A DNA stretch of 7,471 bases from Marinagarivorans sp. UBA5868 (GCA_002432095.1 DJFQ01000027.1:6148-13618), one strand, 5' to 3'; positions 1 to 5,767 are shown, counted from the stretch's first letter. The notes: a model not told the origin generated them from the sequence alone. Program-made: numbers and translations.

Positions 1-200
1 CGTATTTTGCCGCACCGATACGGGTGTCGATTCATATTCAGCCGTTGCCGCCCGGCGCGGAAACGCCTGCGGCATGGGGCGAACGGCAGCGCCGCGAGGC
101 CCGCGAAGCAGCGATCCAACGCCTGCGCGACGATCCTCTGGTGCAGCAATTGCAAAAAGAATTTGATGCAAGTTTGGATTTGGAGTCGGTTACTTATTGA
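1..200 (+). CDS. dnaX: DNA polymerase III subunit tau/gamma, C-terminal end (partial)
   Basis: This is the last 65 codons of a gene that begins outside the window, read in the frame starting at base 3 and ending at the TGA 198-200. The C-terminus carries a Trp-containing, Arg/Glu-rich helix (AAWGERQRREAREAAIQRL) followed by DDPLVQQLQKEF and an acidic tail. This matches the end of gammaproteobacterial tau, where domain V contacts the alpha polymerase subunit. DnaX is the ATPase motor of the clamp loader. The identification rests on this tail motif plus the position directly upstream of ybaB and recR, a gene order conserved in gammaproteobacteria. The ATPase domain and any programmed frameshift site producing gamma lie upstream and cannot be judged. 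The other frame open over 7-219 is a shadow of this coding region. Confidence 0.85.
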   Translation, partial: YFAAPIRVSIHIQPLPPGAETPAAWGERQRREAREAAIQRLRDDPLVQQLQKEFDASLDLESVTY

Positions 201-210
201 TTCCGACTCC
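182..210 (+). other. Inverted repeat spanning the dnaX stop codon
   Basis: GGAGTCGG at 182-189 and CCGACTCC at 203-210 are perfect 8-base reverse complements with a 13-base loop that contains the dnaX stop codon. No T-run follows, so it is not a standard intrinsic terminator. It could stabilise the 3' end of the dnaX message or be chance. Seen directly in the sequence; function unknown. Confidence 0.4.
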
Positions 211-217
211 GCCCACT

Positions 218-293
218 GACCCCCTCCCAACCTCCCCCTTGCCAGGGGAGGAGTAGCTCCCTCCCCTGGGAAGGGGAGGGCTGGGGTGGGGTC
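218..293. repeat. GC-rich imperfect palindrome between dnaX and ybaB
   Basis: The 33-base arms at 218-250 and 261-293 are reverse complements at 27 of 33 positions (left arm begins GACCCCCTCCCAACC, right arm ends GCTGGGGTGGGGTC). They flank a 10-base centre that itself partly pairs (GGAG around TAG with CTCC). Transcribed, it would form one long hairpin. The composition, strings of C on one arm and G on the other, differs sharply from the coding regions and resembles dispersed intergenic palindromes found in many proteobacterial genomes. No transposase is present, so if mobile it depends on another element. It lies inside what is usually a tight operon and may attenuate or process the transcript. 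The sequence after the right arm (TTGTTGG) is a poor terminator tail. Confidence 0.75.
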
Positions 294-338
294 TTGTTGG
301 GGTCCGTTTGGCGTCAACACAACTAACGAGGTGCAACC

Positions 339-659
339 ATGTTCAACATGGACGATTTAATGAAACAGGCCCAGGCCATGCAGGCTAAGATGCAGAAAAT
401 GCAGGAAGAGCTGGCCAATATCGAAGTGGTAGGCGAAGCCGGTGCTGGCTTGGTGAAAGTCACCATGAGCGGCCGCAATGATGTGCGCAAGGTGGAGATA
501 GATCCCAGCGTGCTTACCGAAGAGAAAGCCTTTCTGGAAGATTTGCTGGCGGCGGCGGTCAACGACGCGGTGCGGCGGGCCGATGAAGCCAAAAATCAGA
601 AGATGGGCGGATTGGCTGCCGGCTTCAATATTCCCCCCGGCTTCAAAATGCCCTTCTGA
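339..659 (+). CDS. ybaB: YbaB/EbfC family nucleoid-associated protein
   Basis: This 106-residue protein has the usual YbaB/EbfC length (about 109 in E. coli). It opens with the Met/Gln-rich helix typical of the family ([19 protein letters not shown]), then a beta segment with [17 protein letters not shown] (30-46), VRKVEIDP (49-56), and a Gly/Pro-rich C-terminus ([17 protein letters not shown]). The family forms small dimers that bind DNA and are considered nucleoid-associated. The gene is almost always placed between dnaX and recR, as here. The start at 339 is supported by GAGG at 328-331, seven bases upstream; the internal ATG at 348 has no such site. recR starts eight bases after its stop, so the two are very likely co-transcribed and translationally coupled. 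The upstream palindrome at 218-293 separates it from dnaX. Confidence 0.95.
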   Translation: MFNMDDLMKQAQAMQAKMQKMQEELANIEVVGEAGAGLVKVTMSGRNDVRKVEIDPSVLTEEKAFLEDLLAAAVNDAVRRADEAKNQKMGGLAAGFNIPPGFKMPF

Positions 660-667
660 GAATTTGT

Positions 668-1258
668 GTGCTAAGTCCTCTTATTGATCACCTGATCCGC
701 TGTCTCCGTGTTTTGCCGGGTGTCGGCCCCAAGTCCGCCCAGCGCGTTGCGCTCTATTTGTTGGAGCGCAATCGTGAAGGCGCGGTATCGCTGGCCCATG
801 CACTGCTGGCGGCCGCCGAACACGTTAAGCACTGTCGCCGCTGCCGCACGTTAACCGAGCAGGATCAATGTGCAATCTGCGCGAACCCGCGTCGTGACGC
901 CGAACTGCTATGCGTGGTGGAAAGTCCGGCGGATGTTTTTGCCCTCGAGCAGTCGGGCAATTTCAGCGGCCAGTATTTTGTTCTCCACGGTCGCCTCTCA
1001 CCTATCGATGGCATAGGGCCGGCGGAATTGGGAATGAACGAACTGGTGGAGCGCATGGGGCAGGGGGTGACGGAAGTGATCGTCGCCACCAATCCCACCA
1101 TGGAGGGGGAGGCCACCGCGCATTACATTGCCGAAAAAGCCAAGCGCATGAGTGTCAAAGTCACCCGCATCGCTCACGGCGTACCCATTGGCGGCGAGCT
1201 TGAATATATCGACGGCGGCACTTTGGCGCACGCACTGGCGAGCCGGCGAGAGCTGTGA
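668..1258 (+). CDS. recR: Recombination mediator protein RecR
   Basis: This 196-residue RecR (about 201 in E. coli) acts with RecO and RecF to load RecA onto SSB-covered single-stranded gaps. The domains are in the expected order: a helix-hairpin-helix motif [11 protein letters not shown] (16-26), a four-cysteine zinc site (C56, C59, C68, C71, in HCRRCRTL and [10 protein letters not shown]), then a Toprim domain with the acidic VVESPADV (E85), LSPIDGIGP (110-118) and [15 protein letters not shown] (140-154). The C-terminal [20 protein letters not shown] (167-186) closes the domain. The start codon is GTG at 668, eight bases after the ybaB stop. A weak GAGA at 658-661 serves as ribosome site, and the resulting N-terminus ([18 protein letters not shown]) aligns with the family. 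All key residues are present and the frame is intact. Confidence 0.97.
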   Translation: MLSPLIDHLIRCLRVLPGVGPKSAQRVALYLLERNREGAVSLAHALLAAAEHVKHCRRCRTLTEQDQCAICANPRRDAELLCVVESPADVFALEQSGNFSGQYFVLHGRLSPIDGIGPAELGMNELVERMGQGVTEVIVATNPTMEGEATAHYIAEKAKRMSVKVTRIAHGVPIGGELEYIDGGTLAHALASRREL

Positions 1259-1270
1259 ACGCCGCCAAAC

Positions 1271-1313
1271 CATTATTTTCCAGAGTGGATATTTTGAAGG
1301 AGTGGACGCTTTG
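1271..1313 (+). promoter_or_regulatory. U-rich translation initiation region and UUG start of rnd
   Basis: GAAGGAG at 1296-1302 is a near-ideal ribosome binding site eight bases before TTG 1311. Two T-rich stretches precede it (ATTATTTTCC at 1273-1282 and ATATTTTG at 1289-1296). The in-frame GTG at 1302 overlaps the ribosome site itself and so is a poor start. A UUG start with a uridine-rich stretch before the ribosome site is established for E. coli rnd; the similarity here is seen, the regulatory role is inferred. Confidence 0.6.
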
Positions 1314-2441
1314 AGCGAATGCACCCAACCCATCGTCTGGGTCGCCGATTCCCGGCAGTTGCAGGCGCTTTGCGAGCAGTGGCTGACCTTACCTTGGTTG
1401 GCGGTGGATACCGAATTTATGCGCACCGACACCTTTTACCCGGTGCCGGCGCTGATTCAAGTCAATGACGGCCACAGCAATTATCTGTTGGATCCGCTCG
1501 CCATCGGCGACCTTGCACCACTGGCGCAGGTGATGCTCTCCCCCGACGTACAAAAGGTGCTGCACGCTTGCTCCGAAGATCTGGAAGTTTTTCAGATTTT
1601 GCTGAAGTGTCTGCCGGTCAATTTACTGGATACGCAGATCGCTGCGGCCTTTTGTGGTTATGGCTATTCCGTTGGCTACGCCAATCTGGTGAACGCCGTA
1701 TTGCAGATTCAGCTGCCCAAAGACGAAACCCGCTCCAACTGGCTGCAGCGCCCACTCACAGAAGCGCAGCAGCGTTATGCCGCCCTGGATGTGGAGTATC
1801 TGCATCGCTTGACGGTGAATTTAAAAACGCAATTACACACGTTGCAGCGTGAACAATGGGTGGCGGAGGAGTGCGGGCTAATGGTGCCCAATTTCCTCGA
1901 GGGCCAAAAGCTGAATAATGCCAGTCATCGTTTTCGCGGTGCATGGCGCCTCAACCAGCGCCAGTTAGCGGCTCTGATAGAGCTGGCCGCCTGGAGAGAT
2001 CAAACTGCGCAGACGCAGAATATTGTGCGCAACCATGTGGTGCGCGACAAAAGCCTGTTTGCCATCGCCGAAATGCTGCCGGATCACATTTCACAATTGC
2101 GCAAAGTGCCGGAATTACCGGAAAAAATTATTCGCCGTTACGGTGAGCGCATCATTGAACGGCTGGATGCCGTGCGTGCGATCGCCGAGCGCGAGCTGCC
2201 GGCACGGCTGCCGCGACCGCCCAGTTCGGCGCAGCAATCGCATATCAACACCATGCGCGAAGCTCTGGCGGAACTCGCGGTGGAATTAAAGGTTGCGCCG
2301 GAATATCTCGCCCGCCGCCGTGATTTTGAGTTTATTATGCGCGCCCTGCAGGAAGGCCGGACTGGTGATGACGTATTTCCGCCGGGCATTGATGGCTGGC
2401 GTGCAGAGCTGGTAAAACCTTGTTTGCAGAAACTTCTATGA
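1311..2441 (+). CDS. rnd: Ribonuclease D
   Basis: RNase D is a 3'-5' exoribonuclease that trims tRNA precursors and other small structured RNAs in the cytoplasm. From the TTG at 1311 the product is 376 residues, against 375 in E. coli. The DEDDy exonuclease motifs are complete: AVDTEFMR with D33 and E35, HACSEDLEVF with D90, and RYAALDVEYL with Y156 and D160. An HRDC domain follows, roughly residues 210-290 (RLNQRQLAALIELAAWRDQ onward), with a second helical HRDC-like region to the end. The frame is also open upstream to 1152, but that would overlap recR by about 100 bases and add residues unlike the family. The TTG start has the better ribosome site. The stop codon overlaps the ycgL start (ATGA), indicating coupled translation. 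Confidence 0.95.
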   Translation: MSECTQPIVWVADSRQLQALCEQWLTLPWLAVDTEFMRTDTFYPVPALIQVNDGHSNYLLDPLAIGDLAPLAQVMLSPDVQKVLHACSEDLEVFQILLKCLPVNLLDTQIAAAFCGYGYSVGYANLVNAVLQIQLPKDETRSNWLQRPLTEAQQRYAALDVEYLHRLTVNLKTQLHTLQREQWVAEECGLMVPNFLEGQKLNNASHRFRGAWRLNQRQLAALIELAAWRDQTAQTQNIVRNHVVRDKSLFAIAEMLPDHISQLRKVPELPEKIIRRYGERIIERLDAVRAIAERELPARLPRPPSSAQQSHINTMREALAELAVELKVAPEYLARRRDFEFIMRALQEGRTGDDVFPPGIDGWRAELVKPCLQKLL

Positions 2442-2725
2442 ATGGTGTGATTTGTTGCGTTTATCGCAGTTCGAAAAAAGACGAGACGTATTTGTATGTT
2501 GATAAAAGCCGTGGCCTTGAAAAGGTGCCTGAGGCATTGCTGCAACTTTTCGGTGAGCCGAAGTCGGTGATAACCATGTTACTGACGGCAGAGCGCAAAC
2601 TGGCGCGGGCGGATGCGAAAAAAGTGCTTGCCGCGCTGCAAGAGCAAGGCTACTACCTGCAGATGCCGCCTGCGTCGGAGACTTATATGCAGGAAATCAA
2701 CAAGCACAATGACAAATTATTCTGA
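2438..2725 (+). CDS. ycgL: YcgL domain-containing protein
   Basis: This is a 95-residue member of the YcgL family, small cytoplasmic proteins of unclear function restricted largely to gammaproteobacteria. Family marks are visible: CVYRSSKKDETYLYVDK (7-23), VPEALLQLFGEP (30-41), TMLLTAERKLARAD (46-59) and EQGYYLQMPP (69-78), which closely match E. coli YcgL. The ATG at 2438 shares four bases with the rnd stop codon. An upstream TTG at 2420 would add six residues not typical of the family, so I prefer 2438. No strong ribosome site is present, consistent with translation coupled to rnd. The 3' end overlaps slyX by 17 bases. The rnd-ycgL adjacency is also seen in pseudomonads (from memory). A link to RNA processing is guilt by association only. 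Confidence 0.93.
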   Translation: MNGVICCVYRSSKKDETYLYVDKSRGLEKVPEALLQLFGEPKSVITMLLTAERKLARADAKKVLAALQEQGYYLQMPPASETYMQEINKHNDKLF

Positions 2726-2951
2726 GCGCGGACAATTGACTACCGCAGAACAAATCGCCGATCTGCAAACCCGCCTGACATTTCAGGAAGACACCCTTCA
2801 AGTCATGAGCGGCCAAATGGCATTGCAGGCGCAGGAGTTGCATTTGGCGCGTCAGCAAATTCAGCTTCTCAACCAAAAATTGAACGAACTTTTTTATCAA
2901 CTGGAGCAGCGTAGCTCAGCTCCAACGGATGAACGCCCGCCGCATTATTAA
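2709..2951 (+). CDS. slyX: SlyX family protein
   Basis: This 80-residue protein is predicted to be almost entirely coiled coil. It has heptad-like leucines from LQTRLTFQEDTLQVMS (19-34) through LHLARQQIQLLNQKLNELF (44-62), then a Pro-rich tail ending PPHY, the family's characteristic C-terminus. SlyX is a small protein of unknown function, first noted next to slyD in enterobacteria. The start at 2709 gives a family-like N-terminus, with AGGAAA at 2691-2696 as a distant ribosome site. The frame is open upstream to 2613 but there encodes Arg/Cys-rich shadow sequence inside ycgL. The gene begins 17 bases before ycgL ends, so it is almost certainly co-transcribed with rnd and ycgL. Confidence 0.9.
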   Translation: MTNYSERGQLTTAEQIADLQTRLTFQEDTLQVMSGQMALQAQELHLARQQIQLLNQKLNELFYQLEQRSSAPTDERPPHY

Positions 2952-2980
2952 ATCGGGCACCGGCAACGACAGCAGGCAAT

Positions 2981-3325
2981 ATGCACACACCAGAAGACTA
3001 TTTATACGGTTGGTTGATTTATCTTGTTAGCGCTGCGGTTCTTATTATTTGCGGCTGGATAATGACTGCCAAAATTTCATGGGGCGGACTGCGCGGGCTG
3101 ATACGCTTGCTTGCAGTGGTGACACTTTTGGTTCCGTGGTATGCCGATGCCAATATGACGTATCTCGCTCCGGCGTGGATCATCGCCGCATTTGAAGGTA
3201 TTTTTGAAGGTAATTTCTGGCGGGCCGGCGGACCATTGGTCTCGGCCTTAACCGTTTCTTTTGCGGTGGGGTTGGTAGTTTGGGCGGTTCTCCATTTTAA
3301 AGGGAAAAAGGCGGAAACACAGTAG
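2981..3325 (+). CDS. Small integral membrane protein, unknown function
   Basis: I do not recognise a named gene here. The 114-residue product is strongly hydrophobic, with likely membrane helices at about 9-29 (YGWLIYLVSAAVLIICGWIM), 37-54 (ending LLVPWY) and 84-106 (PLVSALTVSFAVGLVVWAVL). A less certain amphipathic or re-entrant segment lies at 60-76 (YLAPAWIIAAFEGIFEG). The end is basic and polar (FKGKKAETQ), likely cytoplasmic. The PWYADANMTYLAPAW segment recalls conserved hypothetical membrane proteins of pseudomonads and relatives; that is memory, not a search. It starts 29 bases after slyX with a modest AGG at 2974-2976 and is probably the last gene of the rnd-ycgL-slyX cluster. Clean reading frame, coherent membrane topology and close spacing support a real gene. 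Confidence 0.8.
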   Translation: MHTPEDYLYGWLIYLVSAAVLIICGWIMTAKISWGGLRGLIRLLAVVTLLVPWYADANMTYLAPAWIIAAFEGIFEGNFWRAGGPLVSALTVSFAVGLVVWAVLHFKGKKAETQ

Positions 3326-3384
3326 AAAGTCTGCACAGTCCTGAAGCGCATCTTTAGCCAATTTTCTCGCCTTGCCGACCAAAT

Positions 3385-3432
3385 TGTCGTATTACAAAGT
3401 TGCCGTATTCCAAAGTTGCCGTATTCCAAAGT
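3385..3432. repeat. Three tandem 16-bp repeats
   Basis: Units at 3385-3400, 3401-3416 and 3417-3432 are consecutive without spacers. The second and third are identical (TGCCGTATTCCAAAGT); the first differs at two positions. A degenerate fourth copy may precede them (TGCCG-ACC-AAAT at 3373-3384, four bases short). Either an iterated protein-binding site or a replication-slippage microsatellite; no spacers, so not CRISPR. Confidence 0.85.
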
Positions 3433-3513
3433 TATATGTCCGCGCTTTCATCGGTCTCTCGCAAGGTGCAGCAGGCACTCTCTTAATCCCCCTCATTTAC
3501 TCGATTGATTGAT

Positions 3514-3543
3514 GGCGCCGCGCCGTTGTAGATGGCTGGCGCC
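3514..3543 (+). other. GC-rich imperfect hairpin
   Basis: GGCGCC at 3514-3519 pairs with GGCGCC at 3538-3543. The stem continues with a G-T pair and GCC 3522-3524 against GGC 3534-3536, leaving a nine-base loop. No T-run follows. It may be the end of the rnd cluster transcript or an RNA structure in the leader of the next gene. Confidence 0.35.
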
Positions 3544-3618
3544 TGAGAGCGATCTTCGGCGTTGATTCCTTCTAGCCACAAGGACAAATCAGGAACGAAA
3601 ATTTTTCTCGGGTAAAAA

Positions 3619-3649
3619 TTCACAGATTCAAGAAATGCGAACGGATAAA
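3619..3649 (+). promoter_or_regulatory. Possible promoter for the repeat-hydrolase gene
   Basis: TTCACA at 3619-3624 (-35-like) and GATAAA at 3644-3649 (-10-like) lie 19 bases apart, just past an AT-rich stretch. The spacing is long and the match weak. If real, transcription would start near 3656, immediately before the hairpin at 3658-3676. Confidence 0.25.
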
Positions 3650-3657
3650 TTGCACAT

Positions 3658-3676
3658 CGGCAGAGCGACTCTGCTG
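3658..3676 (+). other. Short perfect hairpin in the leader of the hydrolase gene
   Basis: GCAGAG 3660-3665 pairs with CTCTGC 3669-3674 around a three-base loop, and can extend by a G-T and a C-G pair to 3658/3676. It lies 16 bases before the ribosome binding site, so it does not occlude it, but could protect the 5' end of the message. Confidence 0.4.
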
Positions 3677-3702
3677 TAATCAATTAAATATGGAGATTTG
3701 TT

Positions 3703-5691
3703 ATGGAAAAGTTCAACTCAACCCTTCTCGCCCGTTTCGCGACTTCTTCACTGCAAAAGTTCGGTAATACCTTTAAAAATATTGGCTTTGCAGTGGGCAT
3801 ATCCGTCTTAAGCTGTCAGGCCGTAATGGCGGCGGTGGATGATAAAACGCTTAGCACCAAAGCCGCTGCTGCAAAACATGGCACTTATGTTTTTGACACT
3901 TGGGAACAACTAACGCACAAGTGGCAAACCCTGGGAAATGCCGGCATGCGGCTCAAGGATATCGAGGTCTTCGACAATGCAGGCGGAGCGCGTACTTATG
4001 CGGGTGTTTGGGAGCCGGGCAGTGGCAAGCATGCCCTTTATGGCTACGATAATTGGAGTGCATTCGTGGAAAAATGGCGAGAGTTGAACGACAGCGGTTA
4101 TCGCTTGACCGATATCGAGAGCATTACCAAAAACAATAAAACCTATTATTACGGTGCATGGCGTGCGGGCAGCGGAAAATACGCGTTGTATAACTACAGC
4201 TCCTGGTCCAGCTTCACCAATAAATGGGCGGAATTAAACGAGCAGGGTTATCGCTTGCTGGACATCGACGTGAGCGAACACAACGGCAATCTGCGATACG
4301 TCGGCGTTTGGGGCGAGGGCTCTGGAAAATACGCACTTTATAATTACGCATCCTGGGACGATTTTTCCGCTAAATGGAGCGAGCTGGGCGCCCAGGGTTA
4401 TCAAATGATGGATATGGATATCTTGCGAAAAAGCGACGGCAATTATCAGCATGTGGGAGTCTGGCGAGCGGGCAGTACCAAGCGAGCGCTGTATCGCTAT
4501 ACTTCCTGGAACGCATTCAAAACAAAATGGGCGGAGCTGGCGGAAAAAAATTATTCTCTGCTTGATGTTGAAGTGGTGCAGCGCGGCACCAACGGTCATT
4601 ACTACGTCGGTTCATATGGCCCAGCGCCCGTAGCAAGCGCCTCCGGCCCGGATCTGCAAGCCATGGCCGCGCATATCGAAAACAATATGGCAGCCTCGAC
4701 GGTTGGAATGGCCTACGCAATCAGTCAGCACGGGCAGCTCGCTATCGCCGGCGCCACCGGAAAAGCCCAGCGCTCCCCTGATGCCAACATTGCGATGAAT
4801 TCAAAAATTCGCTCCACCGTCGCAAGTGTGAGCAAAGCCATTACCGCACCTTTGCTGTATAAATTGCTCGACGACAATAATCTGAGCGTGCATTCACCCA
4901 TCGCGCCTTGGTTGCCGAGTGGCTGGGATAAAGGCCCAGGATTTTCCAACAATGCCAATGGCGTAACGTTTTATCACCTGCTTACCCACACCTCGGGCTT
5001 TCAACAGGCTTACGACGCATTGAAAGCGGCTGGTCTCGAAGGGCAATGGGGCAACGATTGGGACGGCCTTGAATTTGTCGTGGCAAATGGAACAAATCCA
5101 GGTTCAAAAGGAGATTACATTAACGCGAATTTTGCCTTGATGCGGATTTTGATTCCGGAATTGTGGAGAGCCGCCGGCGGTCCTGCCAGTGCTGTAACTA
5201 AAGCGAATGTTGGGCAACGGTATCTGGCATTTCTCCATCAGCACGTGTTGAATAAAGAAAATATTGACTCCATTACCTGCAGTCCTCAAGCCGGTTACCC
5301 TGAAGCAAAAGCCTACGATTTTGCGGACATGTCGCTTGCAGGTTACTCAAGCAGTGCATCCTCCGACGCTTGTGGTGGTCATGCGTCATTGCATTTTTCC
5401 GCACAAGAGTTGACCCGGTATGCTTTTTCCTTCCGCTATAACCGGGATATTTTGTCATCGGCGAATCAAATGTTGATGAATGCCAATAAGGCGGGATGGA
5501 ATGGCTCAGGCGCAGTTGAAGGCGGTAACTTTTATCAGCATGGTGGGTTGTGGATTCACGGCGCCCGTGAAACGCACACATGTTTGATGGAGCTGCCCAA
5601 CGGCGTCAATGCGTCAATCGTGATCAATTCCACCCCCGATATTCACCGCTGCACTGTATTGCGCGACGCTTATAACGCAGCACTCAACTGA
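3703..5691 (+). CDS. Exported tandem-repeat serine beta-lactamase-like hydrolase (polyglycine hydrolase-like)
   Basis: A 662-residue exported protein. Residues 1-45 look like a signal: a long basic N-region, then a hydrophobic stretch (IGFAVGISVLSCQAVMAA), cleaved near residue 44, or at C38 if it is a lipoprotein. Residues 63-305 are five ~50-residue repeats. After a linker (about 306-316) comes a serine beta-lactamase/PBP-like domain. Its motifs are complete: SVSK with nucleophile S375 and K378, the family signature LLTHTSGF (426-433), YIN (Y472, N474) and QHGGLWIHG (H613-G615) in the KTG position. Four cysteines (526, 557, 627, 650) could form disulfides. Repeats plus this domain match bacterial tandem repeat and fungal polyglycine-hydrolase proteins, which are proteases, not lactamases; substrate here is unknown. 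GGAG 3692-3695 supports the start. It has its own leader and terminator. Confidence 0.85.
   Translation: MEKFNSTLLARFATSSLQKFGNTFKNIGFAVGISVLSCQAVMAAVDDKTLSTKAAAAKHGTYVFDTWEQLTHKWQTLGNAGMRLKDIEVFDNAGGARTYAGVWEPGSGKHALYGYDNWSAFVEKWRELNDSGYRLTDIESITKNNKTYYYGAWRAGSGKYALYNYSSWSSFTNKWAELNEQGYRLLDIDVSEHNGNLRYVGVWGEGSGKYALYNYASWDDFSAKWSELGAQGYQMMDMDILRKSDGNYQHVGVWRAGSTKRALYRYTSWNAFKTKWAELAEKNYSLLDVEVVQRGTNGHYYVGSYGPAPVASASGPDLQAMAAHIENNMAASTVGMAYAISQHGQLAIAGATGKAQRSPDANIAMNSKIRSTVASVSKAITAPLLYKLLDDNNLSVHSPIAPWLPSGWDKGPGFSNNANGVTFYHLLTHTSGFQQAYDALKAAGLEGQWGNDWDGLEFVVANGTNPGSKGDYINANFALMRILIPELWRAAGGPASAVTKANVGQRYLAFLHQHVLNKENIDSITCSPQAGYPEAKAYDFADMSLAGYSSSASSDACGGHASLHFSAQELTRYAFSFRYNRDILSSANQMLMNANKAGWNGSGAVEGGNFYQHGGLWIHGARETHTCLMELPNGVNASIVINSTPDIHRCTVLRDAYNAALN
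3889..4617 (+). repeat. Five ~50-residue protein repeats in the hydrolase
   Basis: The consensus is roughly Y-x-x-W-x-x-F-x-x-K-W-x-E-L-x-x-x-G-Y-R, then L-x-D-I and later Y-x-G-V-W-x-x-G-S-G-K-Y-A-L. The lead tryptophans are W67, W118, W168, W218 and W269, spaced 51, 50, 50 and 51 residues. Units 2 to 4 are most alike; the first is divergent (VFDTW) and the last ends VGSYGPAP without the GSGK segment. The DNA copies have diverged at many silent sites, so the duplication is not recent. They resemble what Pfam calls bacterial tandem repeat domain 1 (from memory). Likely a rigid binding or substrate-orienting module. Confidence 0.85.
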
Positions 5692-5700
5692 GAAGCAAAA

Positions 5701-5733
5701 GCGATCCGGCAGGTGCCGGATCGCTGGCGTTTT
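5701..5733 (+). terminator. Intrinsic terminator after the hydrolase gene
   Basis: A perfect 10-bp stem (GCGATCCGGC 5701-5710 with GCCGGATCGC 5715-5724) closes the loop AGGT, nine bases after the stop codon. The T-run (GTTTT, 5729-5733) is offset by a few bases. AAAA directly precedes the stem, so it could also stop transcription from the opposite strand, for which the U-run would be immediately adjacent. Confidence 0.8.
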
Positions 5734-5761
5734 CAGCCCGAGCACCGCTAAACCTATGAAC

Positions 5762-5767
5762 TATACT
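5762..5767 (+). promoter_or_regulatory. Possible -10 element for the diguanylate cyclase gene
   Basis: TATACT is one base from the sigma-70 consensus TATAAT and lies after the terminator, 31 bases before the ATG at 5799. No recognisable -35 is found at the expected distance (CGAGCA at 5739-5744), so any promoter would be activator-dependent or weak. Confidence 0.3.

Larger units (their letters stand above)
3326..3702. other. 377-nt intergenic region before the repeat-hydrolase gene
   Basis: No convincing gene is present on either strand. It holds three tandem 16-bp repeats (3385-3432), a GC-rich imperfect hairpin (3514-3543), a weak bulged stem pairing TCCTT 3567-3571 with AAGGA 3580-3584, an AT-rich stretch (3600-3620), a short perfect hairpin (3658-3676) and the ribosome site GGAG 3692-3695. 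No strong intrinsic terminator follows the upstream gene. The length and structure suggest that it carries the regulation of the downstream secreted hydrolase. Confidence 0.6.

Noticed and set aside
7..219. Open frame of 70 codons on the + strand at the left edge
   Set aside because: It overlaps the dnaX end in another frame and its product is Arg/Cys-rich shadow sequence without family features.
1152..1310. Upstream extension of rnd to an ATG at 1152
   Set aside because: It would overlap recR heavily and add about 50 residues not seen in RNase D; TTG 1311 has the better ribosome site and gives the family length.
998..1432. 144-codon open frame on the - strand across recR and rnd
   Set aside because: Antisense to two well-identified genes in conserved parts; no ribosome site or recognisable motifs.
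3385..3432. CRISPR-like array
   Set aside because: Repeats abut without spacers and are too short; no cas genes in the window.
3483..3683. 66-codon open frame on the - strand in the intergenic region
   Set aside because: It starts at TTG with no ribosome site, and has no recognisable motif; it lies in the leader of the hydrolase gene.
4234..4599. 121-codon antisense open frame within the repeat region
   Set aside because: Explained by the repeated codon pattern of the hydrolase gene on the + strand.
3703..5691. True antibiotic-resistance beta-lactamase
   Set aside because: Motifs show only the shared serine-hydrolase fold. The size, the repeats and the HGG in place of KTG point to a non-lactamase member.
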